Part shown: positions 16,757 through 25,937 of the stretch, one piece after another | Layout: each line of letters starts with the position of its first letter | Position numbering within the stretch: position 1 is the stretch's first letter | Assembly: GCA_019753175.1 (NCBI GenBank) | Contig: JAIELK010000018.1 | Location: 62,001 to 126,000, forward strand | Length of the DNA: 64,000 bases | Direction: 5' to 3' | From: Hyphomonadaceae bacterium | GTDB lineage: Bacteria > Pseudomonadota > Alphaproteobacteria > Caulobacterales > Aquidulcibacteraceae | Translations under genes and position numbers: made by a program | Notes under the pieces: model-generated | Database searches by the model: none | The model's input: only the letters and a program-made list of their open reading frames with translations | What the model was told of the DNA's origin: nothing

Positions 16757-19018
16757 ATGCCAGGTGCCGCGAGTCTGGGCGGGTCGCGTGTTCTTCTGCG
16801 CAAGCTGCGGGAGATCATGGAGGCGGGCGGTGAGGCGCAACAGCGCCTAGACCGGCTCGTGACCATGATCGCGTCCACAATGGTCGCGGACGTCTGTTCG
16901 ATTTATTTGACGCGCGGCGCTGTACATGAGCTCTTCGCGACGCAGGGCCTGAAAGCGGAAGCGGTGCACCGCACCCGGCTTCGGCTGGGCGAAGGTCTTG
17001 TCGGCCTTGTGGCCGAAACGGCGCAACCGCTCAACATCGCAAACGCACCCCAGCACGAGCGCTTCTCATACAGACCAGAGACCGGCGAAGACCCTTTCTC
17101 ATCCTTCCTCGGTGTGCCGATCGTGCGATCGGAACGCACCTTCGGCGTGCTCGTCGTACAGAACCGCGTCTCACGCACTTACGGCGAGGATGAGGTCGAG
17201 GCGCTTCAGACAATCGCGATGGTGTTGGCGGAAATGGTGGCGTCCGGCGCCTTCGGTCACCTGTCCGGCATTGCCGACGTTGAAGCGCGGGCAAGCCGGC
17301 CGGAAATACTGAAAGGCAAGGTGTTCGCGGAAGGGCTCGCGATCGGCGTGGTGCTGCTGCACGAGCCACATGCGCCGCTTGGTCGCGTAATCGCCGACGA
17401 CCCGGTCAAAGAAGAGGCGCGGTTGGAGGCGGCGCTCGCGAAGGTGCGCGCTTGGGCGGTCGAGATGATGGAAGGCGACCAGAGTCGCATCTCTGGCGCG
17501 TCGCGGGAGGTCATTGAAACCTATCTGAGCATGGCGACCGACCCGGCGTGGGAGCTCAAGCTGAAAAACGGCGTTCGCGCGGGTCTATCGGCCGAGGCTG
17601 CAGTGGAACGAGTCCGGGGCGAGCACCGGGCCAAGTTCAACGCCGTCCGCGATCCCAAACTCAGGGACCTTATCCACGACTTCGAGGACCTCGACAATCG
17701 GCTGCTGCGTACGCTGGCTGGCAATGATGAACTCGGCGCCGGCGCACCGGCCGACGCCATCCTCATCGCCCGTGAGCTCGGTCCTGCAGAGCTTTTGGAT
17801 TATGGGGCGGAGAGGCTGCGAGGCATAGCGCTTGAAGGCGGGTCGAGCACCTCGCATGCGGCCATCGTGGCGCGCGCTCTTGGTGTGCCGATGGTGGGGG
17901 TGCTTCAGGGGTTGTTGTCGCGGGTTGAAGCTGGCGACCCTGTCATCCTGGATGGCGAGAGCGGCGAGGTGCGGCTTCGGCCGCAGAGTGAAGTCGTCAG
18001 CGCCTACCGGCACCGCATAGAAATGCGCTCCGCCCGGGCAGCGGCGCTCGCGCGGTTGCGAGACAAGCCAGCGATCTCCCAGGACGGCCTACGCATCACG
18101 CTGCTGCTGAACGCCGGATTGGCCCTGGATGCGCATCACCTTGATGAAGCCGGCGCGGAAGGGATTGGCCTCTTCCGAACCGAGTTCCAGTTCATGGTTT
18201 CGGAAACGCTGCCGCGGCTGGAGAGCCAGACGGAACTCTATCGCGATGTGTTGGACGCCGCCGGCGAGCGCCCTGTCACCTTTCGGACGCTCGATCTCGG
18301 CGGTGACAAGGTATTGCCGTACATGCAGGCGGAGCGTGAGGAGAACCCGGCGCTAGGATGGCGGGCGATACGCATCGGCTTGGACCGTCCCGCGCTGCTG
18401 AGATACCAGCTGCGGGCGCTGATTACCGCCGCCGCCGGCCGCAGGCTTCGCGTCATGTTCCCGCTGGTCGCCACGGTCGACGAGTTCGATGCGGCGCGAG
18501 TGCTGGTCGACCGCGAGCTTGCTTGGGCGCGCGACCGCGGACGCGAAGCGCCAAAAACCGTCGAAGTTGGGATCATGGTCGAAGCGCCATCGATCGCCTG
18601 CTCGGTCCCGGACCTGGCCGGGCGCGCCGACTTCCTGTCGATCGGCACCAACGACTTGATGCAGTACTTTTTTGCCGCGGACCGCGGCAATCAACGGGTG
18701 TCGGAGCGCTACGACATTCTGAACCCCGCCGCGCTTCGGTTTCTCCAGCGCGTTTGCGAGGACGCGAGGGCTGCGAGTCTGCCGCTATCGATCTGCGGAG
18801 AGGCCGCCGGGAGGCCGCTCGAGGCTTTGGCTCTATTGGCGATTGGGTTTAGGCGGCTTTCGATGCCGGCGTCCGGGGTAGGAGCGGTGAAGCAATTGAT
18901 CCTGGCAGCGGATATTGGCGAGGCACGTGAGGCGATAGAGGCCATGATGCGCTCCAGCACCTCGAGCATTCGTTTCGAACTCGTCTCGTTTGCTGAAAAG
19001 AATGGTTTGATCCTCTAG
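16757..19018 (+). CDS. ptsP: phosphoenolpyruvate-protein phosphotransferase EI-Ntr
   Basis: First enzyme of the nitrogen-related phosphotransferase system; it takes phosphate from phosphoenolpyruvate and passes it to NPr, a regulatory rather than sugar-transport relay. The ATG at 16757 follows GGAGGATG and gives 753 residues. An N-terminal GAF domain spans about 15-165, and the EI N-domain, the swivelling domain with the phosphorylated histidine in GGSSTSHAAIVAR (His near 367) and the PEP-binding TIM barrel follow, with LFRTEFQFM, GGDKVLPY and SIGTNDLMQY segments. The GAF domain in EI-Ntr is the site where glutamine sensing has been described in relatives. Its position after lysC is conserved in alphaproteobacteria. 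Confidence 0.95.
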   Translation: MPGAASLGGSRVLLRKLREIMEAGGEAQQRLDRLVTMIASTMVADVCSIYLTRGAVHELFATQGLKAEAVHRTRLRLGEGLVGLVAETAQPLNIANAPQHERFSYRPETGEDPFSSFLGVPIVRSERTFGVLVVQNRVSRTYGEDEVEALQTIAMVLAEMVASGAFGHLSGIADVEARASRPEILKGKVFAEGLAIGVVLLHEPHAPLGRVIADDPVKEEARLEAALAKVRAWAVEMMEGDQSRISGASREVIETYLSMATDPAWELKLKNGVRAGLSAEAAVERVRGEHRAKFNAVRDPKLRDLIHDFEDLDNRLLRTLAGNDELGAGAPADAILIARELGPAELLDYGAERLRGIALEGGSSTSHAAIVARALGVPMVGVLQGLLSRVEAGDPVILDGESGEVRLRPQSEVVSAYRHRIEMRSARAAALARLRDKPAISQDGLRITLLLNAGLALDAHHLDEAGAEGIGLFRTEFQFMVSETLPRLESQTELYRDVLDAAGERPVTFRTLDLGGDKVLPYMQAEREENPALGWRAIRIGLDRPALLRYQLRALITAAAGRRLRVMFPLVATVDEFDAARVLVDRELAWARDRGREAPKTVEVGIMVEAPSIACSVPDLAGRADFLSIGTNDLMQYFFAADRGNQRVSERYDILNPAALRFLQRVCEDARAASLPLSICGEAAGRPLEALALLAIGFRRLSMPASGVGAVKQLILAADIGEAREAIEAMMRSSTSSIRFELVSFAEKNGLIL

Positions 19019-19126
19019 ATTAGGTTGCGCGCCGGGTTGAGGGCCCCTCGATTCGCGTATAGACTTTAATGGTAGCGCAAAATCTGCGTGGTAAACGTTA
19101 GGTCTCGCGGAGGGGCCGGCGGGCGG

Positions 19127-19951
19127 ATGCTTCAGCCAACACCGAATTCAAGCCAAGCTGAGAGCGAGGCGACAGAGGTCCGCCAGCGTGTCGACGCGGT
19201 GCGGGAGCCTGAGCTTGATCCAGCTTGGCGTGCAGGGCGCAAGCTCGCGGAGGCGCGGCAGCAGCTTGGGCTGAGCATCGACCAGGTTGCGGAGCGCATT
19301 CGTGTGCGCCGCGAGTTCCTGGAAGCGCTGGAGCAGATGAACGTGAAGCTGCTGCCAGGGCGCGCCTATGCTTTGGCCTTCTTGCGTTCCTATGCCCGCG
19401 AGTTGGGCATCGACGAGAAGGCGATCGTCGACCAGTTCCAGGATGAGTGCGCGCTGACACGGGAAGATACGCAAGCCCAGATCCGGCACCCCACGTCAAA
19501 ACCGAGGCGTGAGAGGCCATGGCTGATCGCAGCGGCGGCTGTGCTTTGCGCGGCGGCGTTCGTTGGCTGGCGCGCGCTGACGCAAGATCAGGAACCGCGG
19601 GTCGTGGAAGCCCCGGCAGCTCGGATCGAGCAAGCGCACCGTGAGGCCGCCGGCTCGACTGTGCCTACGGCCAGGGTGATCGAGATCAGAGCGTTGGCCG
19701 AGGGTTGGCTGGAGGCCAGGGGACCGGACGGGACGGTGTTCTTGTCGCGGACGCTGCAGCCCGGAGATGTTTATCGGCCCGACCCTAGCCCCGGCTGGAC
19801 CCTGCATGCGCGCGACGGCGGCGCATTCGAGATCTACATCAATGGCCAGTCAGCTGGTCTGCTCGGCGCCGCAAGCATGCCGGTCCTGGGGAGGGCCATC
19901 GACGAGATCGAGGCAACCGGGAGCGCCAGCGTCGCACCGCCGCGTAGCTAG
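19127..19951 (+). CDS. RodZ-like helix-turn-helix membrane protein
   Basis: Has the architecture of the cytoskeletal adaptor RodZ, which links MreB to the cell-wall elongation machinery. It has an N-terminal Cro/C1-like helix-turn-helix (about residues 32-100, with LGLSIDQVAERIRVRREFLE), a basic linker, one transmembrane helix (ERPWLIAAAAVLCAAAFVGW, about 130-150), and a periplasmic DUF4115-like domain containing ALAEGWLEARGPDGTVFL. The ATG at 19127 gives 274 residues; a GTG at 19088 is an alternative. It lies upstream of ispG, as rodZ does in Escherichia coli, which supports the call. A direct gene-regulatory role for the helix-turn-helix is less likely. Confidence 0.78.
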   Translation: MLQPTPNSSQAESEATEVRQRVDAVREPELDPAWRAGRKLAEARQQLGLSIDQVAERIRVRREFLEALEQMNVKLLPGRAYALAFLRSYARELGIDEKAIVDQFQDECALTREDTQAQIRHPTSKPRRERPWLIAAAAVLCAAAFVGWRALTQDQEPRVVEAPAARIEQAHREAAGSTVPTARVIEIRALAEGWLEARGPDGTVFLSRTLQPGDVYRPDPSPGWTLHARDGGAFEIYINGQSAGLLGAASMPVLGRAIDEIEATGSASVAPPRS

Positions 19952-20017
19952 GGCGCCCTTTGGGGTCTAACCCGGCGGCGCCGGAGTAGCTATGTGCTTC
20001 GGTGATAAGGAGCACGC

Positions 20018-21166
20018 ATGAGCGGCGCAGCGGCCGATCTTCACCACATCCGCCCCTGGCGGCGCATTGAACGGCGACGCTCGCGCAAAATCCGCGTGGG
20101 CAGCGTCGAGGTCGGCGGCGATGCGCCGATCTCGGTGCAATCCATGACCAACACGCCGACCTCAGATGCGGCGGCCACGATTGACCAGATCCGTCAGCTG
20201 GAGGAAGCGGGCGCCGACATCGTGCGGGTGTCCTGCCCGGATGAGGATTCCACCGCCGCTTTTGCCAAGATCGTGCGGGCGGCGAAAGTGCCGCTCGTGG
20301 CCGACATCCATTTTCACTACAAACGCGCCATCGAAGCGGCGGCGGCGGGTGCGGCGTGCCTCAGGATCAATCCGGGCAATATCGGCAACGCCCAGCGTGT
20401 GAAGGACGTGATCCAAGCCGCCAAGGATCATGGCTGCGCGATCCGCATCGGCGTCAATGCCGGTTCGTTGGAAAATCACCTGCTGGAAAAGTACGGCGAG
20501 CCGTGTCCACAGGCGATGGTGGAGAGCGCGCTCTATCACGCGGCGCTGCTCGAGGAGCATGATTTCCGCAAGTACAAGATCAGCGTCAAGGCCTCGGACA
20601 TTTTCCTCACCGCCGCCGCCTACCAGCAGCTCGCCGAAGCCACCGACGCGCCCTTGCACGTTGGCGTCACCGAAGCGGGCGCGCTGCGCAGCGGCACGGT
20701 GAAATCCGCCATCGCCATGGGCTCGCTTCTGTGGGCCGGCATTGGCGACACCATCCGCGTCTCGCTCGCCGCCGATCCGGTGGAGGAGATCAAGGTCGGC
20801 AACGATCTGTTGAAGAGCATGGGCCTGCGCCAACGCGGCGTCACCATCATCGCCTGCCCCTCGTGCGCGCGGCAGGGCTTCAACGTCATCGCCACCGTCG
20901 ACGAATTGGAGCGCCGCCTCGCCCACATCGCCGAACCGATCACGCTCTCGATCATCGGCTGCGTCGTCAACGGCCCGGGCGAAGCGCTGATGACGGATCT
21001 AGGCTTCACCGGCGGCGGCAAAGGCGCGGGGATGGTCTACGTCGCGGGCAAGCAGGATCACAAGCTTGAGAACGACGCGATGATCGAACACATCGTTCAG
21101 CTGGTTGAATCGCGGGCGCAGGTGTTGCGCGCGTCGAACGTTGCATCGAATGCGGCGACCGCCTAG
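20018..21166 (+). CDS. ispG: 4-hydroxy-3-methylbut-2-enyl-diphosphate synthase (flavodoxin-type)
   Basis: Converts methylerythritol cyclodiphosphate to HMBPP in the MEP isoprenoid pathway, using a [4Fe-4S] cluster. The 382-residue protein shows the N-terminal TIM barrel ([12 protein letters not shown] near residues 39-50; RINPGNIG near 116-123) and the cluster ligands Cys280, Cys283 and Cys315 in CPSC and [10 protein letters not shown]. The catalytic glutamate is that of NGPGEA. The ATG follows GATAAGGAGCACGC, a good ribosome-binding site. Its need for an Fe-S cluster links it functionally to the iscR/suf operon later in the window. Confidence 0.96.
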   Translation: MSGAAADLHHIRPWRRIERRRSRKIRVGSVEVGGDAPISVQSMTNTPTSDAAATIDQIRQLEEAGADIVRVSCPDEDSTAAFAKIVRAAKVPLVADIHFHYKRAIEAAAAGAACLRINPGNIGNAQRVKDVIQAAKDHGCAIRIGVNAGSLENHLLEKYGEPCPQAMVESALYHAALLEEHDFRKYKISVKASDIFLTAAAYQQLAEATDAPLHVGVTEAGALRSGTVKSAIAMGSLLWAGIGDTIRVSLAADPVEEIKVGNDLLKSMGLRQRGVTIIACPSCARQGFNVIATVDELERRLAHIAEPITLSIIGCVVNGPGEALMTDLGFTGGGKGAGMVYVAGKQDHKLENDAMIEHIVQLVESRAQVLRASNVASNAATA

Positions 21167-21289
21167 GGGAAGATGAACAGCTCAGGCAGGCCTTTTCCGA
21201 GGCCCGACTGCAGACCGAGCCCTCGTAGATTCCATTCCGATTCGACAAGGGGCGCTGTCTCGCGCTATCGAACCCGTCAGCGAGGCCCC

Positions 21290-21709
21290 ATGCTGCAGCA
21301 GCATCTGCAGGACACATACCAATACCTGTTCGACGCCGCGCACCGGGCGCTGCGCGAAGGCGGCTCGTTTGCGCCGTTCGGCGCCGGCATTCGCAAGACC
21401 GGCGAGGAAGTTCACGCCAATGTCGGCCTTTCGGTCGAGCGCTCGACCCCCAACGATCACATCAGCGGCCTGATAACTTGGTTCCGTGCTGACGAGGCCG
21501 AGAACGGCTTGATGGCGGCTGGCTTGGTGTTCGACATCCGCGCCCAGAGCGACGCATCCTCAGCGCTTGGATTTCACATCGAGGCAGCGAATGGCCGCGC
21601 CGTGGAGGTCATCGTTCCCTACGTGAGACGCATCACGGAGATCGACTTCGGCGACCCGCAAGTGACCGAGGTTCATCCTGAGATATTTCTCGCCGCCGCG
21701 CCGCTTTAG
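21290..21709 (+). CDS. conserved hypothetical protein, alpha/beta, 139 aa
   Basis: I do not recognise this family with certainty. Starting at ATG 21290 gives 139 residues; the frame is open further upstream (to 21173), but that part is arginine- and proline-rich and looks non-coding. The protein is soluble, with no signal peptide or membrane helix. Visible features are an amphipathic N-terminus (QHLQDTYQYLFDAAHRALRE), a GSFAPFGAGIRKTGEEVHANVG segment and a C-terminal EIDFGDPQVTEVHPEIF. The stop TAG abuts the ATG of prfA with no gap, so it is probably co-translated with release factor 1. Small proteins of this general kind occur beside prfA in related bacteria, but no function can be given. 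Confidence 0.65.
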   Translation: MLQQHLQDTYQYLFDAAHRALREGGSFAPFGAGIRKTGEEVHANVGLSVERSTPNDHISGLITWFRADEAENGLMAAGLVFDIRAQSDASSALGFHIEAANGRAVEVIVPYVRRITEIDFGDPQVTEVHPEIFLAAAPL

Positions 21710-22795
21710 ATGCCGGACTTTGGTCGTCTCGAACGCCGCCTGGCGCAGGCGGTGGACCGTTTCGAACGGATCGAAGCGCGGCTTGCTGCGGCGAGCGACG
21801 GCGCCGAAATCGTCAAACTCGGTCAGGAACACGCCGAACTAAAGCCGCTGGCGGAGGCGTTTGCTGCGCTTCACGCCAAGCGCTTGGAGATCGCGAACCT
21901 GGAAGCCATGCTTGGCGACAGCGTCGGCGATGAAGAACTGGCCGCACTTGTCAGGTCGGAGTTGGAGGCTGCGCGCGTGCGCCTTCCTGAGCTCGAACAG
22001 GCGGCGATGTTGCTGCTGGCGCCAAAAGACAGGGATGAGAAAGCGTCGGCCATTCTCGAGATTCGCGCCGGAACGGGTGGCGAAGAAGCGGCGCTGTTCG
22101 CCGGGGATTTGCTGCGGATGTATCAGCGATATGCTGGTCGCCGCGGTTGGAAGTTCGAATTGGAGGACGTTTCAGAAACCGGCATTGGCGGCGTCAAGGA
22201 AGCGGTTGCGAGTGTGACCGGGCCCGGCGTGTTCGGCCGCTTACGCTTCGAAAGCGGTGTTCACCGCGTTCAGCGGGTGCCCGAGACTGAGGCGGGCGGG
22301 CGCATTCACACCTCGGCCGCGACAGTCGCTGTGCTTCCGCAGCCAGAGGGCGATGTGGACATTGTCGTTGACGACAAGGACATCCGCATCGACACGATGC
22401 GCGCCTCGGGCGCTGGCGGGCAGCATGTCAACAAGACGGACTCCGCGGTACGCATAACCCACCTGCCGACCGGCATTATCGTGATCAGTCAGCTGAAGTC
22501 GCAGCATCAGAACAGGGTGCAGGCGATGACCGTGTTGAAGGCTAAGCTGTACGACCTGGAGCGGGAAAAGCGCGACGCCGCGCGCGCCGCCGAGCGCAAG
22601 GGCCAGATCGGGTCTGGCGACCGCAGCGAACGCATCCGCACCTACAACTTTCCGCAAGGGCGCGTGACGGATCATCGGATCAACCTGACAGTCTACAACT
22701 TGCCCGAAGTGATAGACGGCTCGGGGCTTGACCCGATCCTGGATGCGTTGGCGGCTGAAGATCAGGCGCGCAAGCTGGCGGCCCTCGAAGAGTGA
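21710..22795 (+). CDS. prfA: peptide chain release factor 1
   Basis: Recognises UAA and UAG stop codons and triggers release of the nascent peptide. The 361-residue protein has the PCRF domain with [14 protein letters not shown], and the universal GGQ motif in [15 protein letters not shown] near residues 235-240. The codon-recognition motif lies in the middle domain near the [21 protein letters not shown] segment. It begins immediately after the upstream stop codon and overlaps prmC by four bases. The prfA-prmC pairing, with the methylase acting on the GGQ glutamine, is standard. Confidence 0.97.
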   Translation: MPDFGRLERRLAQAVDRFERIEARLAAASDGAEIVKLGQEHAELKPLAEAFAALHAKRLEIANLEAMLGDSVGDEELAALVRSELEAARVRLPELEQAAMLLLAPKDRDEKASAILEIRAGTGGEEAALFAGDLLRMYQRYAGRRGWKFELEDVSETGIGGVKEAVASVTGPGVFGRLRFESGVHRVQRVPETEAGGRIHTSAATVAVLPQPEGDVDIVVDDKDIRIDTMRASGAGGQHVNKTDSAVRITHLPTGIIVISQLKSQHQNRVQAMTVLKAKLYDLEREKRDAARAAERKGQIGSGDRSERIRTYNFPQGRVTDHRINLTVYNLPEVIDGSGLDPILDALAAEDQARKLAALEE

Positions 22796-23682
22796 CCCAG
22801 ACGCTGGTTTCGCTGTGGGCTGATGCCCGCAAGCGCCTCGAGGCGGCGGGTGTCGATACACCTGTTCTCGATGCGCGACTGCTGCTGGAGGCTGGTGCCG
22901 GTGTCGCGCGCCTCGACCTTGTGACCGATCCGCGCCGCGCTGTTAGTGACTTGCAAGTTGCTGCAGTCGACGCGCTTGTTCGCCGCCGTGAAGCGCGAGA
23001 ACCCCTCAGCCACATCCTCGGCAAGAAAGCATTCTGGTCTTTCGATCTTGTGGTGACGCCGGACGTCCTGACGCCTCGGCCGGAAACAGAACTTCTCGTG
23101 GAGATCGCGCTGAGAGCATTGCCGGCCGATAGACCGGCGCGAATACTCGATCTTGGCGTGGGTTCGGGCGCAATCTTGCTGGCGGTGTTGTGGGAACGAC
23201 CGCTGGCGCACGGCGTCGGGGTCGATGCCAGCACCGCAGCACTCGCGGTGACGCAAAAAAACGCGGAGCTCCTCGGCCTTGAGCGCCGAATCGAACTTCG
23301 CCATGGCCGTTGGGCCGATGGCCTCGGAGGGGCGTTCGATCTGGTTGTTTCCAACCCGCCGTACATCCCGTCCGATGATATCGAAGGGCTTGCGCCAGAA
23401 GTGGCGCGCTTTGAGCCCCGTCTTGCCCTCGACGGGGGCGCTGATGGGCTTGATGCCTACCGGGCGATCGCCCCGACCTTGCCGCGGTTGCTGGTCCGCG
23501 GCGGCGTCTTCGCCTTAGAGATTGGCGCCGGCCAGGCCGAGGCGGTGTTGGCCGTCCTCCAGAGGGAGGGGCTCTCAGCCGTTGACGCCTTGCCGGATCT
23601 GGGGGGTCGGCCCCGGGTCGTGACCGGTCGCCGAGACGGGGACGCTGAAAAAGCCCTTGGAACCGGTCATGCAAAGCATTAG
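22792..23682 (+). CDS. prmC: release factor glutamine methyltransferase
   Basis: Methylates the glutamine of the GGQ motif in release factors 1 and 2, using S-adenosylmethionine. The 296-residue protein starts at GTG within the prfA stop region (GTGA). The N-terminal helical domain is followed by the Rossmann-fold domain with [14 protein letters not shown] near residues 118-131 and the catalytic NPPYIP near 187-192, diagnostic for glutamine N5-methylation. It ends 259 bases before the next confident gene. Confidence 0.95.
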   Translation: MTQTLVSLWADARKRLEAAGVDTPVLDARLLLEAGAGVARLDLVTDPRRAVSDLQVAAVDALVRRREAREPLSHILGKKAFWSFDLVVTPDVLTPRPETELLVEIALRALPADRPARILDLGVGSGAILLAVLWERPLAHGVGVDASTAALAVTQKNAELLGLERRIELRHGRWADGLGGAFDLVVSNPPYIPSDDIEGLAPEVARFEPRLALDGGADGLDAYRAIAPTLPRLLVRGGVFALEIGAGQAEAVLAVLQREGLSAVDALPDLGGRPRVVTGRRDGDAEKALGTGHAKH

Positions 23683-23941
23683 CTTGGCTCCTGGAATCGG
23701 TAACGAAGGGCTCCTAGGGGCAGGGCCGATGGCGGTTCCAATTGGCAGATGCGCTCCCAAGGCGCTGCCGCTTCCTCAGCGAGAGGGTCAGGAACGAGAG
23801 AGCGTGACCGCAAAGAGGCGCTAGCCGAAACGCGGTTTCAACGGGCGAAGGCCCTCACAACAAGGCGTGCACGCCGGAAGCGGTTCAACCGCTGGCGACG
23901 TTGCGGCGTCTCTTGGATTACACAATGTACGGTGGACACTC
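23683..23941. other. 259-base intergenic region before the DUF4167 gene
   Basis: No convincing coding sequence: short open frames here are arginine- and serine-rich and lack recognisable family features. It contains a small hairpin candidate, AGCGGT-TCA-ACCGCT, at about 23878-23892. A possible promoter for the downstream gene lies just before it, but neither box is close to consensus. Confidence 0.4.
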
Positions 23942-24646
23942 ATGAAGCGTCAGCGGGGCCGCGGCCGCAGGCCGGGCGGCGGACATCAGCATAACAATTA
24001 CAACAACCCAAACCGCCAGTTGGAAAGCACCGGGCCAGAGAACACGAAGGTCCGGGGGTCAGCGCCAATGGTATTCGAGCGCTACCAGCAATATGCCCGC
24101 GATGCTGCGTCATCCGGCGATCGGGTGCTCAGCGAAAACTATCTTCAGCACGCCGATCATTACTTCAGGCTTTGGCGCGCCATGCAGCCCGCTATGCCGC
24201 CGCCTCAGTCTGATCGCTTCGGCGGCGACTCCGAGTTGGACGGCGACGAGGACGGCGTAGAGGGTGTCGAAGAGGGCGAGGCTGTTTCCGTTGCAGAGGG
24301 TGACCAGGGTGCGGCGGAGTACCCTCAAGAGCGCGAGCAACGCGGATTCGATAAGGACGGCGATCCGCGGCGCCGGCGAGGCCGCCGCAACCGCTTCCGG
24401 CAAGGCGGAGGCGGCATGGAAGGCGCGCCAGACGGCGATGGTGGAGAAGCAGGCGGCCGACCAGAGGGCGACAGCCAGCATCGCGAGCGAGACGAGGGTG
24501 GCGATTTCCGCCGTGACCGCGAAGCAGTTCGACGCGATCGGCCGCCGCGCGAGGAGCGCCGCTCCCGCGAGCCTGAAGAAAGCCGAGACGCGGGGCCAGA
24601 GGGCTTTTCGAGTGGACCGAAACCCGCCTTCTTGCGCGGCGACTGA
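23942..24646 (+). CDS. DUF4167 domain-containing protein
   Basis: A 234-residue, highly charged protein. The N-terminus (MKRQRGRGRRPGG, then an Asn/His-rich patch and GSAPMVFERYQQYARDA with HADHYFRLWRAM, about residues 1-80) matches the DUF4167 domain found across alphaproteobacteria next to prmC. The rest is acidic and then arginine-rich low-complexity sequence (RRRRGRRNRFRQGG, RRDRPPREERRSREPEE), likely disordered and possibly RNA-binding. The ATG at 23942 is chosen because the conserved domain starts there; the frame is open upstream. Function is unknown. Confidence 0.82.
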   Translation: MKRQRGRGRRPGGGHQHNNYNNPNRQLESTGPENTKVRGSAPMVFERYQQYARDAASSGDRVLSENYLQHADHYFRLWRAMQPAMPPPQSDRFGGDSELDGDEDGVEGVEEGEAVSVAEGDQGAAEYPQEREQRGFDKDGDPRRRRGRRNRFRQGGGGMEGAPDGDGGEAGGRPEGDSQHRERDEGGDFRRDREAVRRDRPPREERRSREPEESRDAGPEGFSSGPKPAFLRGD

Positions 24647-24655
24647 CCTTATCGG

Positions 24656-25345
24656 CTATCGGCGGGTTGAAGTCGGCGGTCGCGGTGGCGCCGCCAGCCG
24701 ACGCTCGAGATATGTGCGCGCATGCCGTTCAACGTCCGCCAAATGATCCTCGCCGGGAGTGCGACCGCGGAAGAAGTGGTCCGCGCCATCGATTGAGGCG
24801 CTGTCAACCTTGATGTTCTTCTGCGTGCGAATGCGGCTGATGACCCGCTCCATGTCGCTGGCGGTCGTAACGCTATCTCGGGTACCGTAGATGATGACGC
24901 CGGAGGCGGGACACGGCGCTAGGAACGACAGGTCGTAATGATTGGCCGGCGGCGCTACCGCAATGAAGCCGTCGATCTCCGGCCGGCGCATGAGCAATTG
25001 CAGCCCAATCCAGGCGCCGAACGAGTAGCCGCCCACCCAGCACTGCTCAGCGTTGGGATTGAGGGTCTGGAGGTAGTCGAGCGCTGAGGCGGCGTCTGAC
25101 AGCTCGCCCATGCCGTTGTCGAAGACCCCCTGGCTGCGACCGATTCCGCGAAAGTTGAAGCGCAGGACCCCGAAGCCGTAATCGCAGAAGAGCTTATAGA
25201 GCTGGACCGATACGCGATCGTGCATCGATCCGCTTGCGCGCGGGTGGCCATGCAAGATCAGCGCAATCGGCGCTCCCTCGCGCTCCGGTTCGCTGTAGCG
25301 GCCCTCGACACGCCCGGCGGCGCCCGGAAAAATCACCTCTGCCAT
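24656..25345 (-). CDS. alpha/beta hydrolase family protein
   Basis: A 229-residue alpha/beta hydrolase of the small DLH/YfhR-like group. The ATG at 25345 is preferred; the frame extends upstream through the intergenic region without homology. Visible elements are the oxyanion HGHPRASGSMHDR segment, the FNFRGIGRSQG strand-loop, the nucleophile elbow GGYSFGAWIG (Ser), the acid in GTRDSVT and the histidine in GADHFFRG. No signal peptide is seen, so it is probably cytoplasmic. It diverges from the iscR operon. The substrate cannot be deduced. Confidence 0.82.
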   Translation of the reverse strand: MAEVIFPGAAGRVEGRYSEPEREGAPIALILHGHPRASGSMHDRVSVQLYKLFCDYGFGVLRFNFRGIGRSQGVFDNGMGELSDAASALDYLQTLNPNAEQCWVGGYSFGAWIGLQLLMRRPEIDGFIAVAPPANHYDLSFLAPCPASGVIIYGTRDSVTTASDMERVISRIRTQKNIKVDSASIDGADHFFRGRTPGEDHLADVERHARTYLERRLAAPPRPPTSTRR

Positions 25346-25378
25346 TCGACTCCGACCCCAACCGCGCGATCCGCGGCT

Positions 25379-25403
25379 ATTCTTGACCAAAACACTCGGG
25401 TAT
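25379..25403 (+). promoter_or_regulatory. candidate type 1 IscR operator upstream of iscR
   Basis: A 25-base imperfect dyad whose left half is ATTCTTGAC and right half CTCGGGTAT, separated by the A-rich CAAAACA. As I recall the type 1 IscR consensus (left ATASYYGAC, right GTCRRSTAT, middle TRWWWYA), 22 of 25 positions agree. It covers a -35-like TTGACC at 25383-25388; a weak -10 (TACCTG) lies 17 bases further on. The iscR start codon is about 80 bases downstream, the expected place for [2Fe-2S]-IscR autorepression. Confidence 0.65.
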
Positions 25404-25483
25404 CTTACCTGAGCCGAGCGCCCGAAAGCGGCGGCTTCTAGCATACACATTTGGGCGCGTGCGAGGGTGCAGGAAAGGATGCC

Positions 25484-25927
25484 ATGCGATTAACGTCGAA
25501 GGGCCGCTACGCAGTGATGGCGATGGCCGATCTGGCGCTTCACGGCGGCGATCAACGTGCGGTGCCGCTCCAAGAGGTGGCGCGACGCCAGGAGATATCG
25601 CTCTCGTACCTGGAACAGCTGTTTGCACGCATGCGCCGTGCAGGACTGGTTGAAGGGGTGCGAGGGCCGGGGGGCGGCTACCGATTGGCGCGGGCGTCGC
25701 AAATCATCACGATCGCCGAGATCATCGACGCCGTGGATGAGCCGATCAAGACGACGCGCTGCGAGGATGGTTCGCCCAAGAGCTGTATCGGCAAGACGGG
25801 GCGGTGCATCGCGCATGGCCTTTGGCAAGAGATGGGCGAGCGCATCAAGGGGTTTCTTGGCTCGGTGTCGCTGGCCGACGTGGTCGAACAACGTTTCCAC
25901 ACGGCTGCGAGTGTCGCGGCGGAGTAG
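25484..25927 (+). CDS. iscR: Rrf2 family Fe-S cluster regulator IscR
   Basis: Transcription factor that senses Fe-S supply and controls its own cluster-assembly operon. The ATG at 25484 gives 147 residues starting MRLTSKGRYAVMAM, the standard IscR start. The winged helix-turn-helix occupies about residues 1-75 (ISLSYLEQLFARMRRAGLVEGVRGPGGGYRLAR). The cluster ligands are Cys93, Cys101 and Cys108 with His111 at the expected +3 position; the cysteine spacings are longer than in the E. coli protein. It is the first gene of the assembly operon and has a matching operator upstream, so negative autoregulation is likely. Confidence 0.93.
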   Translation: MRLTSKGRYAVMAMADLALHGGDQRAVPLQEVARRQEISLSYLEQLFARMRRAGLVEGVRGPGGGYRLARASQIITIAEIIDAVDEPIKTTRCEDGSPKSCIGKTGRCIAHGLWQEMGERIKGFLGSVSLADVVEQRFHTAASVAAE

Positions 25928-25937
25928 TGTGCCATCC

